64,000 nt of DNA. It comes from DATBVX01 sp963724625 (GTDB taxonomy: Bacteria; Pseudomonadota; Gammaproteobacteria; Steroidobacterales; Steroidobacteraceae). The position numbers were made by a program, and so were the translations under genes. Within the stretch, counting starts at the first letter, position 1; each line of letters opens with the position of its first letter. Shown here in pieces: positions 17,795 to 27,474 of this stretch. The notes under the pieces were generated by a model. It was not told the DNA's origin. It was given only the letters and a program-made list of their open reading frames with translations, and ran no database searches. The stretch covers positions 40,948 through 104,947 of the forward strand of contig CAVRVO010000014.1 of the NCBI GenBank assembly GCA_963724625.1, read 5' to 3'.

Positions 17795-18350
17795 TCACTT
17801 GAGCGGCGGTCCCACCACCTCCATGTTGTGCGCTTTCATGAGCGCCCGGTTTGTCTCTGCATCCACGCCCTGCCGTTCCTCGAACATCTTCTCAAAGCCC
17901 CCAGGCGTCACGCCGACCAGCACCACGCCGGGCTCCGTCCCGACATTCTCGAAGGTGTGCGCGGTTCCTCGAGGGACGAACATAACGGACTGAGCGGGTG
18001 CGCTCATGATGCGGTCGCCGAGTTTGACCTTGAACTCCCCGCTCACGACGTAGAAGAACTCGTCCTCGGTTTGGTGAACGTGGGTGGGCGGCCCGCTCTT
18101 GGGTGCGATGGTCTGACGAAACATAGCCGAGCGATCCCCCGGTTTGGTCCCGTGTCGCCAGCAGTTCGGTGATATCCGCTTCTCTGCCCTGAGGCCCAGA
18201 GAATCGCGGCGCACCGTCAGGTAAGACGACGAAACCCCCTGCCGCTGCGGCTAGCAGCCAAACGGCAGCCACCGCGGCAGGGCCAGAGAGCAGGGCGCCT
18301 ACAATCCACGCGGCGACGAGCCACGGCCGAGTGCCGAGATGTAACTTCAT
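17795..18350 (-). CDS. Cupin-domain protein with N-terminal membrane segment, frameshifted
   Basis: About 185 residues. The N terminus MKLHLGTRPWLVAAWIVGALLSGPAAVAAVWLLAAAAGGFVVLP has one long hydrophobic segment, so the cupin part is probably periplasmic or membrane-tethered. The frame changes near 18140 beside a CCCCC run. The cupin domain then reads FRQTIAPKSGPPTHVHQTEDEFFYVVSGEFKVKLGDR, with the metal-binding HxH and E of motif 1, and FVPRGTAHTFENVG with the His of motif 2. A strong AAGGAGG ribosome-binding site precedes the ATG at 18348-18350. Substrate unknown. Confidence 0.76.
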
Positions 18351-18405
18351 GGCGTAGGTCCTCCTTGTCAGAGGGATTCGATAAGACCACTCAAGTCAGT
18401 ACGCG

Positions 18406-19290
18406 TCAGCTCTCCCTCAGGGCCTTAGTCTCGCGTCGCCGCGCGTCGTCGATCGCGGCACGTGCGGGATCGGCTTCGCCTTCGGGAAGCGCCGCGAGGA
18501 TCTCGTTGAAGATCTCCTTCAGCTCCTCCCGGAACTCGGGGTGGGAAAAGATGTAGCCATCATTTCGTCGCACGCCACGCACTACCGCTTGCCCGGCCTC
18601 GAGTGGATCCATGCCGGGTGCGTGCAGTTCGTTCCAGAGCTTCATGGTGGCGGCGTCGACGTTGAAGCCGCTGTGCGCGAGATGTGCCGGCCGGTTGATC
18701 GTGGACTCGCCGATCAGACTCTTCACCAGGCCCGGGCAGAATACGGAGACGCCGATGCCGTAGGGCTTGAGGCAATCGCGCAGGCATTCCGACATCCCAC
18801 GGATTGCGAACTTCGAGGCGGTGTAAATGCCGGCCATCGGCCCCGTGATGAGTGCCGCCATCGAGGCCACGTTGACGATGTGGCCGGGCTCGCCGAGCGT
18901 TTTCAGGCGGGGAATGAAAGTCACGATGCCGTTGATCGTGCCACCCAGGTTAACGCCGAGAATCCAGTCCCAGTCTTCGTACGTCGCCACGTCCATCGGG
19001 CCAAAGACGTTGACGCCAGCGTTGTTGACGAGGATGTGGACCTTGCCGACGACCTTTTCGGCCTCGTCCGCAGCGCGCGCGAAGGCGACACGGTCGGTGA
19101 CGTCGAGCTTGAGCGCGTGGACGCGTCCCGGCGCATCCTTGAATTGCGTAAGTGCCCGTTCGCGATGCGCTTCGCGCATGTAGGTGATGACGACCCTGGC
19201 ACCCGCCGCTGAGAAGGCGCGTGCGATGCCGAGACCGACGCCACTCACGCCGCCGGTGATGAAGACGACTTTGTCCTTGAGATCCTGCAT
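18406..19290 (-). CDS. Short-chain dehydrogenase/reductase
   Basis: A 294-residue classical SDR with TGGVSGVGLGIARAF (cofactor site), LDVTDR, NNAGVNVFGPM, VASMAA with the catalytic serine, and YTASKFAIRG (YxxxK). The C-terminal extension of about 50 residues after EELKEIFNEILAALPEG is charged and longer than the usual 250-residue SDR. It follows the aldehyde dehydrogenase gene by 61 bp on the same strand, so alcohol-to-aldehyde-to-acid oxidation by the pair is plausible. Substrate unknown. Confidence 0.87.
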   Translation of the reverse strand: MQDLKDKVVFITGGVSGVGLGIARAFSAAGARVVITYMREAHRERALTQFKDAPGRVHALKLDVTDRVAFARAADEAEKVVGKVHILVNNAGVNVFGPMDVATYEDWDWILGVNLGGTINGIVTFIPRLKTLGEPGHIVNVASMAALITGPMAGIYTASKFAIRGMSECLRDCLKPYGIGVSVFCPGLVKSLIGESTINRPAHLAHSGFNVDAATMKLWNELHAPGMDPLEAGQAVVRGVRRNDGYIFSHPEFREELKEIFNEILAALPEGEADPARAAIDDARRRETKALRES

Positions 19291-19351
19291 GACGACTCGC
19301 TCGGCCGGAGCGCCGACGTCGGAGCGGATCCGATGCCGGCGCTGCAGTCGC

Positions 19352-20808
19352 TCAGAAGGGATAGTGACGCGGCCTGGTCTGCACCGTGATCCAGCGCAGC
19401 TCGGTGAACTCGTCGATCGCCGCCTTGCCGCCGAAGCGGCCGTAGCCCGAGCCCTTCACGCCGCCGAACGGCATCTGCGCTTCGTCGTGCACGGTCGGAC
19501 CGTTGACGTGGCAGATGCCCGATTCGATGCGGCGCGCGACGTCGAGCGCGCGTGCGAGGTTCGTGCCGAACATCGCCGCCGACAGGCCGTATTCGGTGTC
19601 GTTGGCGAGCGTCACGGCCTCGTCGACCGACTTCACCCGCGTGATCGACACCTGCGGCCCGAACGACTCCTCGCGGAACAGCTGCCATCTGCGGCGTGAC
19701 GCGATCGACGACGATGCCCTTCATGACGGTGCCCGTGCTCTCCCCGCCCACCAAGCACCTTCGCGCCCTTGGCGACGGCGTCGTTCACGAGTCGTCTGCA
19801 CGCGCTCGACCGTCGGCTTGCCCACCACGGATCCGATCACGACCTCGCCCTTGTTCGGATCGCCCGTCGGCAGCGCGGCGACGCGCTTCGCCAGCTTCTG
19901 CGCGAATTCATCGGCCACCTTCTCGTCGACGATCACGCGCTCGGTCGACATGCAGATCTGGCCCGAGTTGGCGAACGCACCGAACACCGTCGCATTCACG
20001 GCCGCGTCGAGGTCCGCATCGTCGAGCACGACGAGCGGCGCCTTGCCGCCGAGCTCGAGCAGGATCGGCTTGAGGTACTTCGCCGCCATCTGCGCGAGGA
20101 TCTTGCCGACGCGCGTCGAGCCGGTGAAGTTCACGCGCCGCACGGCCGGATGGGAGATCATCGCTTCGGTGACGGCCTCGGCATCCTTCGCATCGTGCGT
20201 GATCACGTTCACCACGCCCTCGCCCATGCCGGCTTCCTTCAACACGGTGCCGATCAGGCGATGCGTAGGCGGGGCAGACCTCCGACGCCTTCAGAATCAC
20301 CGTGTTGCCGCACGCGAGCGGCATCGCGATCGCGCGCACGCCGAGGATGATCGGCGGCATTCCACGGCGCGATGCCGAGCACGACGCCGACCGGCTGGCG
20401 GATGGCCATCGCGAGACTGCCGGGCACATCCGACGGAACCACCTCGCCGGTCACCTGCGTCGTCATCGACGCCGCTTCGCGCAGGATGTTGGCAGCGAAG
20501 TGCACGTTGAAGTGACCCCAGCCGATGGTCGCGCCCATCTCGGCGAGGCCGAGCGTCGCGAATTGCTGGGCACGCGCCTCGAGGAGTTCCGCGGCCTTCC
20601 ACAGACGGTTACGACGCTCGTTCGGGCCGAGCGCCGCCCACTTGGGGAAGGCTGCTGCGGCAGCATCGGCCGCCTTGCGCGCATCTTCGACGGATGCGGC
20701 GCTCGCCTTGGTCGCCACCTCACCCGTCACGGGATTGATTCGATTGAACGTCGCGTTCTTGGCCGCGGCAGTGTCACGGTCGCCAATCAGCAACTGAACT
20801 TCTTCCAT
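19352..20808 (-). CDS. NAD-dependent aldehyde dehydrogenase (salicylaldehyde/vanillin dehydrogenase type), frameshifted
   Basis: About 485 residues in several frames: MEEVQLLIGDRDTAAAKNATFNRINPVTGEVATKASAASVEDA, VEFGIAPWNA-like PWNA segment with frame change near 20365, then CGNTVILKASEVCP, change near 20265, VNFTGSTRVGKILA, LLELGGKAPLVVLDDADLD with the general-base Glu, and FANSGQICMSTERVIV with the catalytic Cys. More changes near 19790-19690 lead to DTEYGLSAAMFGTNLARALDVARRIESGICHVNGPTVHDEAQMPFGGVKGSGYGRFGG. All catalytic segments are present, so the breaks are probably sequencing errors. MPFGGVKGSGYGRFG with TVHDE is typical of the aromatic aldehyde group. Confidence 0.84.
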
Positions 20809-20853
20809 CGTCGTCTCCTGGCTCGTGCGGCCGCGCTTCGGCGGCGGCTCGCG

Positions 20854-22856
20854 CTATTGAAGTGAGTAATCTTTCTGTGTCTTCGCGTACTGAACGAAAT
20901 AATCGAGCGCTTGAGGATTCGCTGCCGCATCGCGGTTCGCCGCCTTCTCCAGCGGCACACCCATGAGGATGCGCCGCACCGGAACCTCCATCTTCTTGCC
21001 CGTCAGCGTGTGCGGGATCGAGTCGACCTGGTAGATCTTGTCCGGCACGTGACGGGGTGAGTACTCGCTGCGCAGCTTCGCGCGGATCGTATCGGCCACA
21101 CGCTCGTCGAGCTTCAGGCCGTCCGCGAGCTTGACGAACAGGGGCATGAAGAACTTCCCGCCCGGCAAATCGAGATTCACGATCAGTGCATCCTCGACGC
21201 CGGGCAGATTCAGCTAGCGTGCGGTAGATTTCGGCTGTGCCGATGCGCACCCCGTAGCGGTTGAGCGTCGCGTCCGAGCGGCCCAGCACGAAGCATCCGC
21301 CGCGCTTGTTGATCCGAAAGAAATCCCCGTGCCGCCAGATGCCAGGGTATTCCTGGAAGTAGGACTCGAAGTAGCGCTTGTTGTCTTCGTCGTTCCAGAA
21401 GGCCACCGGCATCGAGGGCATCGGCTCCGTAATCACGAGCTCGCCGACCTCGTCGACGACACTCTCACCGTGCTCATTGAAGGCGAACACCGAAACCCCG
21501 AGACAGCGCGCCTGGATCTCGCCGGCGTAGACGGGCAGCGTCACCACCCCGCCCACCATGCCGGTGCAGACGTCGGTGCCGCCGCTGCCCGATTGCACCC
21601 AGCAATCCTTCACGTTCTCGAAGAACCACGCCTGACACTCCGGGGTCACCGGCGATCCGGCAAGGATGATCGTGCGCAGTTTCGAAAATTCGAAGCGATC
21701 CTTGGGAACGATCCCGGACTTCTCCAGGATGGCCTGATACGTCGGGCTCGCGCCAAAGAAATTCGTCCCGGAATCCTCCACCATCTTCCACAACAGGTCC
21801 GGCTGCGGCCAGGCGGGGTTGCCGTCGTAGAGCACCGGCACGACGTCTCCGAGCAGGGAACTGACGACATAGTTCCACATCATCCAGCCGGTGGAGGTGT
21901 AGAAGAACATCCGCTCGCGCGAATGCAGGTCCATGTGAAAGTGCAGCGCCTTGAGCTGCTCGATGATCATGCTGCCGTGTCCGTGCACGATCGCCTTGGG
22001 CAAGCCGGTCGTGCCCGATGAAAACAGGATCCACAGCGGGTGCTTGAACGGCACCTGCTCGAACTTGAATTCACCGGCCGGCACCGGCGGCCGGTTCAGC
22101 AGGTCGTTCCAGAAGATGGTGTTCCCGGACAGCGGCTCGCGATCCTCGCGATCGAGATACGGCAGGTAGACCACGTGCTCGATAGCCTTGAGCTGCTTGA
22201 GGAATTCGCGCACATCCGGCCGGCGGTCGAACGGCTTGCCGGCGTACTGATAGCCGTCGACGCAGAACAGCACTTTGGGTGTGAGCTGAGTAAAGCGATC
22301 GAGTACGCCGCGCGGACCGAAGTCCGGACCACAGCTCGACCAGATGGCGCCGATGCTGGTGGTCGCGAGCATCGCCATCATCGCTTCGGGGATATTGGGA
22401 AGATACGCCGCGACTCGATCGCCGGGCTTCACACCGAGCCGGCGCAATTCCGTCGCGAGGATGCGCACCTTGCCGCCGAGCTCGGTCCACGACATCTCCG
22501 CGAGCGGCCGAGCGCTCATTCAGATACAGCAGCGCTTCGGCGCCCGGCCGCTCGTTGCGCAGAATGTGCTGCGCGAAATTGAGGCGCGCCCCCGGGAACC
22601 AGTCCGCGCCGGGCATCTTGCGGCTGCCGAGGACGCGCTCGTAAGGCTGCGAAGCCTCGATCTTGAAGTAGTCCCAGAGTGCGCCCCAGAAACCCTCGAG
22701 ATCCGTGACCGACCAGCGCCACAGCTCGTCGTAGTTCGAGAACTTTCGCCCCCGCTCCTTTTCGAGCCAGCGCTGGAATCGCGTGATCAGAGCATTGGCG
22801 ACGCGCTCGGGATCCGGCGTCCACAGCAAGTCGCCTTCGTTGACTCGAATGCTCAT
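20854..22856 (-). CDS. Acetoacetate-CoA ligase (acetoacetyl-CoA synthetase), frameshifted
   Basis: About 667 residues, the normal length for this AMP-forming ligase. The N terminus MSIRVNEGDLLWTPDPERVANALITRF (start 22854-22856, overlapping the MFS stop as ATGA) runs through YERVLGSRKMPGADWFPGARLNFAQHILR. After a frame change near 22510 come AYLPNIPEAMMAMLATTSIGAIWSSCGPDFG, the AMP-binding loop ILFSSGTTGLPKAIVHGHGSMI, FGASPTYQAI and SGGTDVCTGMVGG. A second change near 21220 leads to the C-terminal DKIYQVDSIPHTLTGKKMEVPVRRIL, with the catalytic Lys of GKKMEVP. It activates acetoacetate to acetoacetyl-CoA, linking ketone-body or branched-chain breakdown to central metabolism. It lies in the MFS-ligase-ALDH-SDR operon. 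Confidence 0.86.
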
Positions 22857-24130
22857 CGGGTGTGTGCGACGGCGACACGCCGCACGCCGCGCGTGGGCGG
22901 CGGCACTGCGAACAGCACCAGCGCGCCGATCAGGCACCAGGCCGAGAAGGTCAGGAATGAGCCCCGATAGCCATAGCCGTTGTCGTAGAGCCATCCGGCG
23001 ATGTACGGCGCGAACGCGCTCGCAGTGGTGTTGATCGCTACCGCGAGCCCGGCGAGCGATGCGAATACCTTCGTGCCGTAGTAATTGCTCAGTACCGCCA
23101 TCAGACAAACGACGCCGCCACCGAAACCGATGCCGAGGCTGGTGGCGAAGGCGAGCAGCTGCAGCTCGCCGCGCGCGTCGATGACGAGATAAAGTCCTAA
23201 GGCAAAGAACGCAGTGAACAAGGCCCAGAGGTAACGCGGATCGAAGCGATCGCCAAGGAGCGCGACGACGAACTTGGCGCCGAGCCCGGTCACCGCGAGG
23301 ATGCTGACGGCCCAGGCACCGTCCGCGCGGCTGTGACCCAAGTCGGCGAGATGCACGACACCGTGCGCGAGATACAGCGTGTAGCCGCAGCTGCCGCCGA
23401 CCAGTGACAGCACCATCAGCCAGTAAGCAGGAGTCATCAGGGCTTCGCGGTAGGTCCACTGCTCCGTCGTGATGAACGGGGCTACCGGCCGCGCGCGCAA
23501 ACTGGCAGAGCCTCCGGCTACGCCGTCCGGCACCTGGCCCAGATCCGAGGGTTGCTCCTTCACGAACAGAGCCGCGACGATGGCTGCGCAGGTCGAGAGA
23601 CCCGCGATCACCCACCAGGCCACGCGCCAGTCGCCCGCCATGGTGATGATGCGATTCAAGAGCGGCGCCGAGACGAAGCCGCCGATCGCGCCGGCGGAGT
23701 ACATGATCGAAAGCGCCAGGGCCCGGCGACGCACGAACCATTTCGCGAGGCCGGCCTGCGAGGCGAGCGCGGCACCCGTAGCGACGCCGGTGCCGACGAG
23801 CACGCCGAACGCGATGGCGGCTCCAAGACCAGTGCTCACTACTGTCGCCATCAGCACAGCGCCTGCGATCACCATGGCGCTGCCGATGAGCAACGTGCGC
23901 CGGACCCCGAACCGGTTGACGCTGACGGCCACCAGCGGGCCCGGGAGCCCCGACATGATCATGTAGACCGAGAACATGGAGCCCAGCGTCTTGCGATCGA
24001 GGTGCAAAGCGCCCGCCATGGCGGCGTTGATGACACTCGAGCCGTAGACCGGGAAGCCTAGGTTGAGGAAGACCACCAGCCAGTACACGCCCAGCAGTTT
24101 CCAGCCGTAGAACTGTGTATTTGTGCTCAA
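22853..24130 (-). CDS. MFS transporter (monocarboxylate/oxalate-formate antiporter-like)
   Basis: A 425-residue major facilitator with 12 predicted helices: YGWKLLGVYWLVVFLNLGFPVYG, MSGLPGPLVAVSVNRFGVRRTLLIGSA (the loop 2-3 motif), a central loop rich in Ala/Gly, and a second half beginning MTPAYWLMVLSLVGGSCGYTLYLAHGVVH. The FYGWKLL start and the AKWFVRRRALALSIMYSAGAIGGF segment are typical of the monocarboxylate subgroup. The start is a TTG at 24128-24130, with GAGAG about 5 nt upstream; no ATG or GTG serves better. Its stop overlaps the acetoacetate-CoA ligase start by 4 bp, so it may import the acid or ketone that the operon consumes. Confidence 0.85.
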   Translation of the reverse strand: MSTNTQFYGWKLLGVYWLVVFLNLGFPVYGSSVINAAMAGALHLDRKTLGSMFSVYMIMSGLPGPLVAVSVNRFGVRRTLLIGSAMVIAGAVLMATVVSTGLGAAIAFGVLVGTGVATGAALASQAGLAKWFVRRRALALSIMYSAGAIGGFVSAPLLNRIITMAGDWRVAWWVIAGLSTCAAIVAALFVKEQPSDLGQVPDGVAGGSASLRARPVAPFITTEQWTYREALMTPAYWLMVLSLVGGSCGYTLYLAHGVVHLADLGHSRADGAWAVSILAVTGLGAKFVVALLGDRFDPRYLWALFTAFFALGLYLVIDARGELQLLAFATSLGIGFGGGVVCLMAVLSNYYGTKVFASLAGLAVAINTTASAFAPYIAGWLYDNGYGYRGSFLTFSAWCLIGALVLFAVPPPTRGVRRVAVAHTR

Positions 24131-24342
24131 GTTGCTCTCGCTGGCCTGCAGGCGGTACCCACTGTCCCAAGTCCGCTACCCATGGGACTCTACCCACGCG
24201 GAAACGGCGATCAATCCAAAGCGAAATCGACGCCCGAGCAACTTTGGGTTGCCCACGCTGGTCAACGGCGGATATGTTCAGCCGGCGCGGGATTCGCAGG
24301 TCCCGCAGCCCCCGCCAGGTACACAGAAGGATTACCCGGATC

Positions 24343-25332
24343 ATGCAACGTCGCAAGCTAGGCAGACAGGGACTCGAGGTTTCGGCGCTCGGACTCGGGT
24401 GCATGGGTATGAGCTGGGTCTATGGGACCCGCGATGACGCAGAATCGACCGCGACGCTCCACGCGGCCTTGGACGCCGGCGTGACTTTCTTCGACACGGC
24501 CGAGGTTTACGGGCCGTTCGAGAATGAGCGCCTGCTCGGGCGTGCCTTTCACGACCGCCGCGACCGGGCGATCATCGCCACCAAGTTCGGCTGGAACATC
24601 GAGGCGGACGGCAAGATTTCGGGACTGAACAGCCGTCCCGAGCACGTCCAGGCGGCCGTCGAAGGCTCTCTCGACCGCCTGCAGACGGACTACATCGACC
24701 TGCTCTACCAGCACCGCGTCGATCCGCAGGTACCCATCGAGGATGTAGTGGGTGCAATGGCGGCGCTGGTGCGCGCCGGCAAGGTGCGTTATCTCGGCCT
24801 CTCCGAGGCGAGCGCGCACACGCTCCGCCGTGCTCACGCGGTGCATCCGATTTCGGCGCTGCAGTCCGAGTACTCGCTCTGGGAGCGTGGCGTCGAGGCG
24901 GAGGTGCTGCCGACGTGCCGCGAGCTCGGCATCGGCTTCGTGCCCTACTCGCCGATCGGTCGTGGCTTCCTGACCGGCGCCGTCAAGCGCGCCGAAGAAT
25001 ATGCCGCCGAGAAGGACGGGCGCGCCGGGCAGCCACGCTTCAGCGGCGAGAATTTCGACCGCAATATGGCGCTCGTCGACAAGCTGCGCGAGCTCGGCGC
25101 ACGCACCGGTCACACGCCCGTGCAGCTCGCGCTCGCCTGGCTATTGCACCAGGGTGATGACATCGTGCCGATACCCGGCACCAAGCATCGCCGCTACCTG
25201 CAGGAAAACATCGCAGCGGCATCAACCAAGCTGAGCCGAAGCGATCTCGATTTCCTCGCGCGGCATTTCGCTCCCGGTGTCACGAGCGGCGAGCGCTACA
25301 GCGAAGCGATGATGAAGCTGCTGGACCGCTAG
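24343..25332 (+). CDS. Aldo/keto reductase
   Basis: A 329-residue AKR of the AKR13-like group. It shows MQRRKLGRQGLEVSALGLGCMGMSW, FFDTAEVYGPFENERLLGRAF with the catalytic Asp-Tyr, TKFGWNI with the catalytic Lys, LDRLQTDYIDLLYQHRVDP with the catalytic His region, and QSEYSLWERG. The C-terminal IPGTKHRRYLQENIAA is the NADPH-binding segment. The ATG at 24343 was chosen because it starts the conserved KLGRQGLEVS; the frame remains open upstream without family similarity. It is divergent from the MFS operon across a 212 bp gap in which I see no strong promoter. Confidence 0.9.
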   Translation: MQRRKLGRQGLEVSALGLGCMGMSWVYGTRDDAESTATLHAALDAGVTFFDTAEVYGPFENERLLGRAFHDRRDRAIIATKFGWNIEADGKISGLNSRPEHVQAAVEGSLDRLQTDYIDLLYQHRVDPQVPIEDVVGAMAALVRAGKVRYLGLSEASAHTLRRAHAVHPISALQSEYSLWERGVEAEVLPTCRELGIGFVPYSPIGRGFLTGAVKRAEEYAAEKDGRAGQPRFSGENFDRNMALVDKLRELGARTGHTPVQLALAWLLHQGDDIVPIPGTKHRRYLQENIAAASTKLSRSDLDFLARHFAPGVTSGERYSEAMMKLLDR

Positions 25333-25437
25333 CCGTCAGTCACCAGAATCTGCAGCTCGCTTGAGCTCACCATAACGAGATTGAACGCTGCCGTACTCAC
25401 TGCCGCCGCAGTGAGGTTCTCAGCGAAGGGCCGCCGC

Positions 25438-25725
25438 TCAGATTCCCGTCTGCCAGGTGCTCGGTATGCCGGCATGCTCAATCGCGTCTTCGATCACCAG
25501 GCAGGCCTCGCGCGCCTCTGGTTGAGCTCGAAGACTGCGTGCGATCGAATTCAGGAACGTGGCGATGAGCCGCAGGTTCGGGTGCACCGACTGCAGTTCC
25601 GCCTCGACGCGCTCGATGAGCTCGAACACGTCGTCCTGATCGCAGCGCGGGAATGTGAGCGTGCCGACCGTTTGCTGCACGGCGGCGAGAGCCTGATGTA
25701 TCTCAGTCAGCTCCAGTGAGGTCAC
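25438..25725 (-). CDS. Small hypothetical protein (95 aa)
   Basis: From a GTG at 25723-25725 (inside a CACGTG palindrome) the frame encodes a helical, acidic protein, SLELTEIHQALAAVQQTVGTL, DDVFELIERVEAELQSVHPNLRLIATFLNSIARSL, ending SLRAQPEAREACLVIEDAIEHAGIP. A heptad-like spacing of hydrophobic residues suggests a small helical bundle. No family recognised. The frame is open further upstream to 25920 but that part overlaps a strong hairpin and looks non-coding. It could be a chance frame. Confidence 0.45.
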   Translation of the reverse strand: MTSLELTEIHQALAAVQQTVGTLTFPRCDQDDVFELIERVEAELQSVHPNLRLIATFLNSIARSLRAQPEAREACLVIEDAIEHAGIPSTWQTGI

Positions 25726-25829
25726 GTGATCGAATTTGAACCTGTTGCCACAGGAGATCAAGCGGCTCGCGAGCCGCTTTTCGGCGAAATGCGAAATGGC
25801 ACGACGCGTGCAGCCGAAACGGAGCTTCG

Positions 25830-25861
25830 GCCCACCCTCCCCCGGGGGGCGAGAGGGTGGG
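25830..25861 (-). terminator. Strong GC hairpin downstream of the GlsB-like gene
   Basis: GCCCACCCTC pairs with GAGGGTGGGC around a C/G-rich loop. It lies 11 bp beyond the stop of the GlsB-like gene on the minus strand. No T-tract follows on that strand, so it is a stem-loop that could protect or end the transcript, but it is not a classic rho-independent terminator. Confidence 0.5.
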
Positions 25862-25871
25862 CAATGTACGC

Positions 25872-26129
25872 TCAGGGGCTCTTCTTCTTGATCAAGCCGA
25901 TGAGCCACAGAAGCACGCATGCGCCGACGACTGAGGTGACGAGCGCACCGACGAGCCCATAGCTCGTCAGGCCCAGGAGGCCGAACAGAAATCCGCCCAG
26001 CAGTGCGCCGATAACGCCGACGATGAGGTTACCGACCAGGCCCATGCCTGCGCCCTTCATCAGGTTGTTGGCGATCCAGCCCGCCAGCAGCCCGATGACC
26101 AGAAACCCAATGAGTCCAACGCCGCTCAT
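25872..26129 (-). CDS. GlsB/YeaQ/YmgE family stress-response membrane protein
   Basis: An 85-residue protein with three hydrophobic segments: LIGFLVIGLLAGWIANNLMKG, MGLVGNLIVGVIGALLGGFLFGLLG, and LVGALVTSVVGACVLLWLIGLIKKK. The G-A-G-M-G-L-V-G-N-L-I-V-G pattern in the second half is the family signature (transglycosylase-associated). These are small inner-membrane proteins often induced by stress. A good ribosome-binding site, GGGAGG, precedes the ATG at 26127-26129. It is 25 bp after the DUF4230-like gene on the same strand. Confidence 0.88.
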   Translation of the reverse strand: MSGVGLIGFLVIGLLAGWIANNLMKGAGMGLVGNLIVGVIGALLGGFLFGLLGLTSYGLVGALVTSVVGACVLLWLIGLIKKKSP

Positions 26130-26154
26130 AGAACCTCCCTTCGTATCGAAGTGA

Positions 26155-26910
26155 TTATTTCTTCTGTGCTTCGAAAATGACGGCCGCACCGCGCGGCCGC
26201 TCGCTCGACTCGGCTGCCTTTCCCGGCGGGCGAAACGCGACCGGAACCAGATAGCCGCTCTCGTCCTTGGCAAAGGGTAGTCCATTCACGTCCGCGACGC
26301 TTCCCGGGCAGAGCTCAAGCTTCGGCAGCTGCGGGAGTTCGGGGTCGGGGCGCGGAATGTCGACGCGCACCTCGGTGATACCCGCACCGATGGCGCCGGC
26401 GATACGCAGAATCAGTGACTTGAGCTCATCGGCCATCGCGTCGTAGAGCGTGGTGTCCCGCTTGAGGTGATAGGAGCTGAGGTAGCGCGCGATCGCCGAA
26501 GCCTTGCGCAGCTCGGCGTTGACGAGCTCGGCTTCATCGACGAGGTTCAGGATGGGCTCAGTCGAAAGGTACTCGAGAGAGTCAGTGGGCACCGCCGGCT
26601 CGTCGGGCCGGATCGCGGCCGTGTGCACGGTAAGCGTGGAGCCACTGCGCTCGATCCTGACGTCATCGAGCGGCAGCTCGAAAGAGAGCTTGCCCGGCCA
26701 GGCCACGAACATCTGCGGATTGACGCCGACGACTTCGGGACAGGCCTTGTACCACACCGCGATCTGCCGCTCGTGCTCGATGATCGCCTGGGTTTTCAGC
26801 TGTGTGACGATCACCGTGAGCGGATCGGTCGGCTGCGGCTTCTCTTGCAGACGCGTACCGATCCACACCCCGAGCGCGAGTACGAGGATCGCAGCGAGCA
26901 GATATCTCAT
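26155..26910 (-). CDS. DUF4230-like membrane-anchored protein
   Basis: A 251-residue protein with an N-terminal anchor, MRYLLAAILVLALGVWIG, then an extracytoplasmic region with QLKTQAIIEHERQIAVWYKACPEV, followed by alternating strands (GKLSFELPLDDVRIERSGSTLTVHTAAIRPDEP) and a helical SELTDEAELVNAELRKASAIARYLS-like stretch. The pattern QAIIEHERQI with a strand-rich centre resembles DUF4230. That family has no firmly known function, though it is often close to surface-envelope genes. The gene is 12 bp from the PEBP gene upstream. Confidence 0.55.
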   Translation of the reverse strand: MRYLLAAILVLALGVWIGTRLQEKPQPTDPLTVIVTQLKTQAIIEHERQIAVWYKACPEVVGVNPQMFVAWPGKLSFELPLDDVRIERSGSTLTVHTAAIRPDEPAVPTDSLEYLSTEPILNLVDEAELVNAELRKASAIARYLSSYHLKRDTTLYDAMADELKSLILRIAGAIGAGITEVRVDIPRPDPELPQLPKLELCPGSVADVNGLPFAKDESGYLVPVAFRPPGKAAESSERPRGAAVIFEAQKK

Positions 26911-26922
26911 CGTGAATATCGC

Positions 26923-27420
26923 TCACTGGCCTTTCTGGTACGTGCCGATGAGCTGCGTCTCGGCGAGCACATGACCCTGCATCGCCTGCAGGAGCTGTGC
27001 CTTGGTCGGCTGCTTCAGATCCGGCAGTGTCGTGTCGAGGGCGTAGAGCTTGTGAAAGTAGCGATGCCGTCCGATCGGCGGGCACGGACCGCCATATCCG
27101 GTGCGTTTCCAGTCATTGAGCCCGGGCAGCGCACCTTTCGGCACGCCCTGCTTCTTCTCATTCTCCGCGAGCCCCGTCGCCGCGGCGGGAATGTTGTAGA
27201 GCACCCAGTGGACCCAGGTGAGCTTCGGTGCCTTCGGATCGGGCGCGTCCGGATCATCGACGATCAGCACCAAGCCTCGGGTTCCCTGCGGGATACCGCT
27301 CCAGGCCAGCGGCGGCGAGATGTCACTGCCTTCGCAGCTGTAGAGCTTCGGGATCGGGCCGTTAGCGGAAAATGCAGTGGATGTCAGTACAAGTGCCATA
27401 GTCATCGCTTCCAGCAACAT
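26923..27420 (-). CDS. YbhB/YbcL-family phosphatidylethanolamine-binding-like protein
   Basis: A 165-residue PEBP (Raf-kinase-inhibitor-like). Landmarks are LTSTAFSANGPIPKLYSCEGSDISPPLAWSGIPQGTRGLVLIVDDPDAPDP, then LTWVHWVLYNIPAAATGLAE, GLNDWKRTGYGGPCPPIGRHRYFHKLYALD, the ligand-site motifs DPDAP and GxPPx(G)xHRY. These proteins are thought to bind small anionic ligands; YbhB itself has no proved role. The ATG at 27418-27420 (MLLEAMTMALVLTS) is kept, though an internal Met at residue 8 gives the more common length. A dyad ATGAAT-TCG-ATTCAT lies about 30-43 bp upstream (27449-27463). Confidence 0.85.
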   Translation of the reverse strand: MLLEAMTMALVLTSTAFSANGPIPKLYSCEGSDISPPLAWSGIPQGTRGLVLIVDDPDAPDPKAPKLTWVHWVLYNIPAAATGLAENEKKQGVPKGALPGLNDWKRTGYGGPCPPIGRHRYFHKLYALDTTLPDLKQPTKAQLLQAMQGHVLAETQLIGTYQKGQ

Positions 27421-27474
27421 GAGGTTACCCCGGCGCAGTGCCGACCTTATGAATTCGATTCATGGGTTCGGATT

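Noticed and set aside
22071..24404. A 777-codon minus-strand frame across the MFS gene
   Set aside because: Arg/His-rich frame of the GC-rich MFS gene; only its end belongs to acetoacetate-CoA ligase.
25830..25861. Rho-independent terminator with T-tract
   Set aside because: Strong stem but no T-run on the transcribed strand; kept only as a stem-loop.
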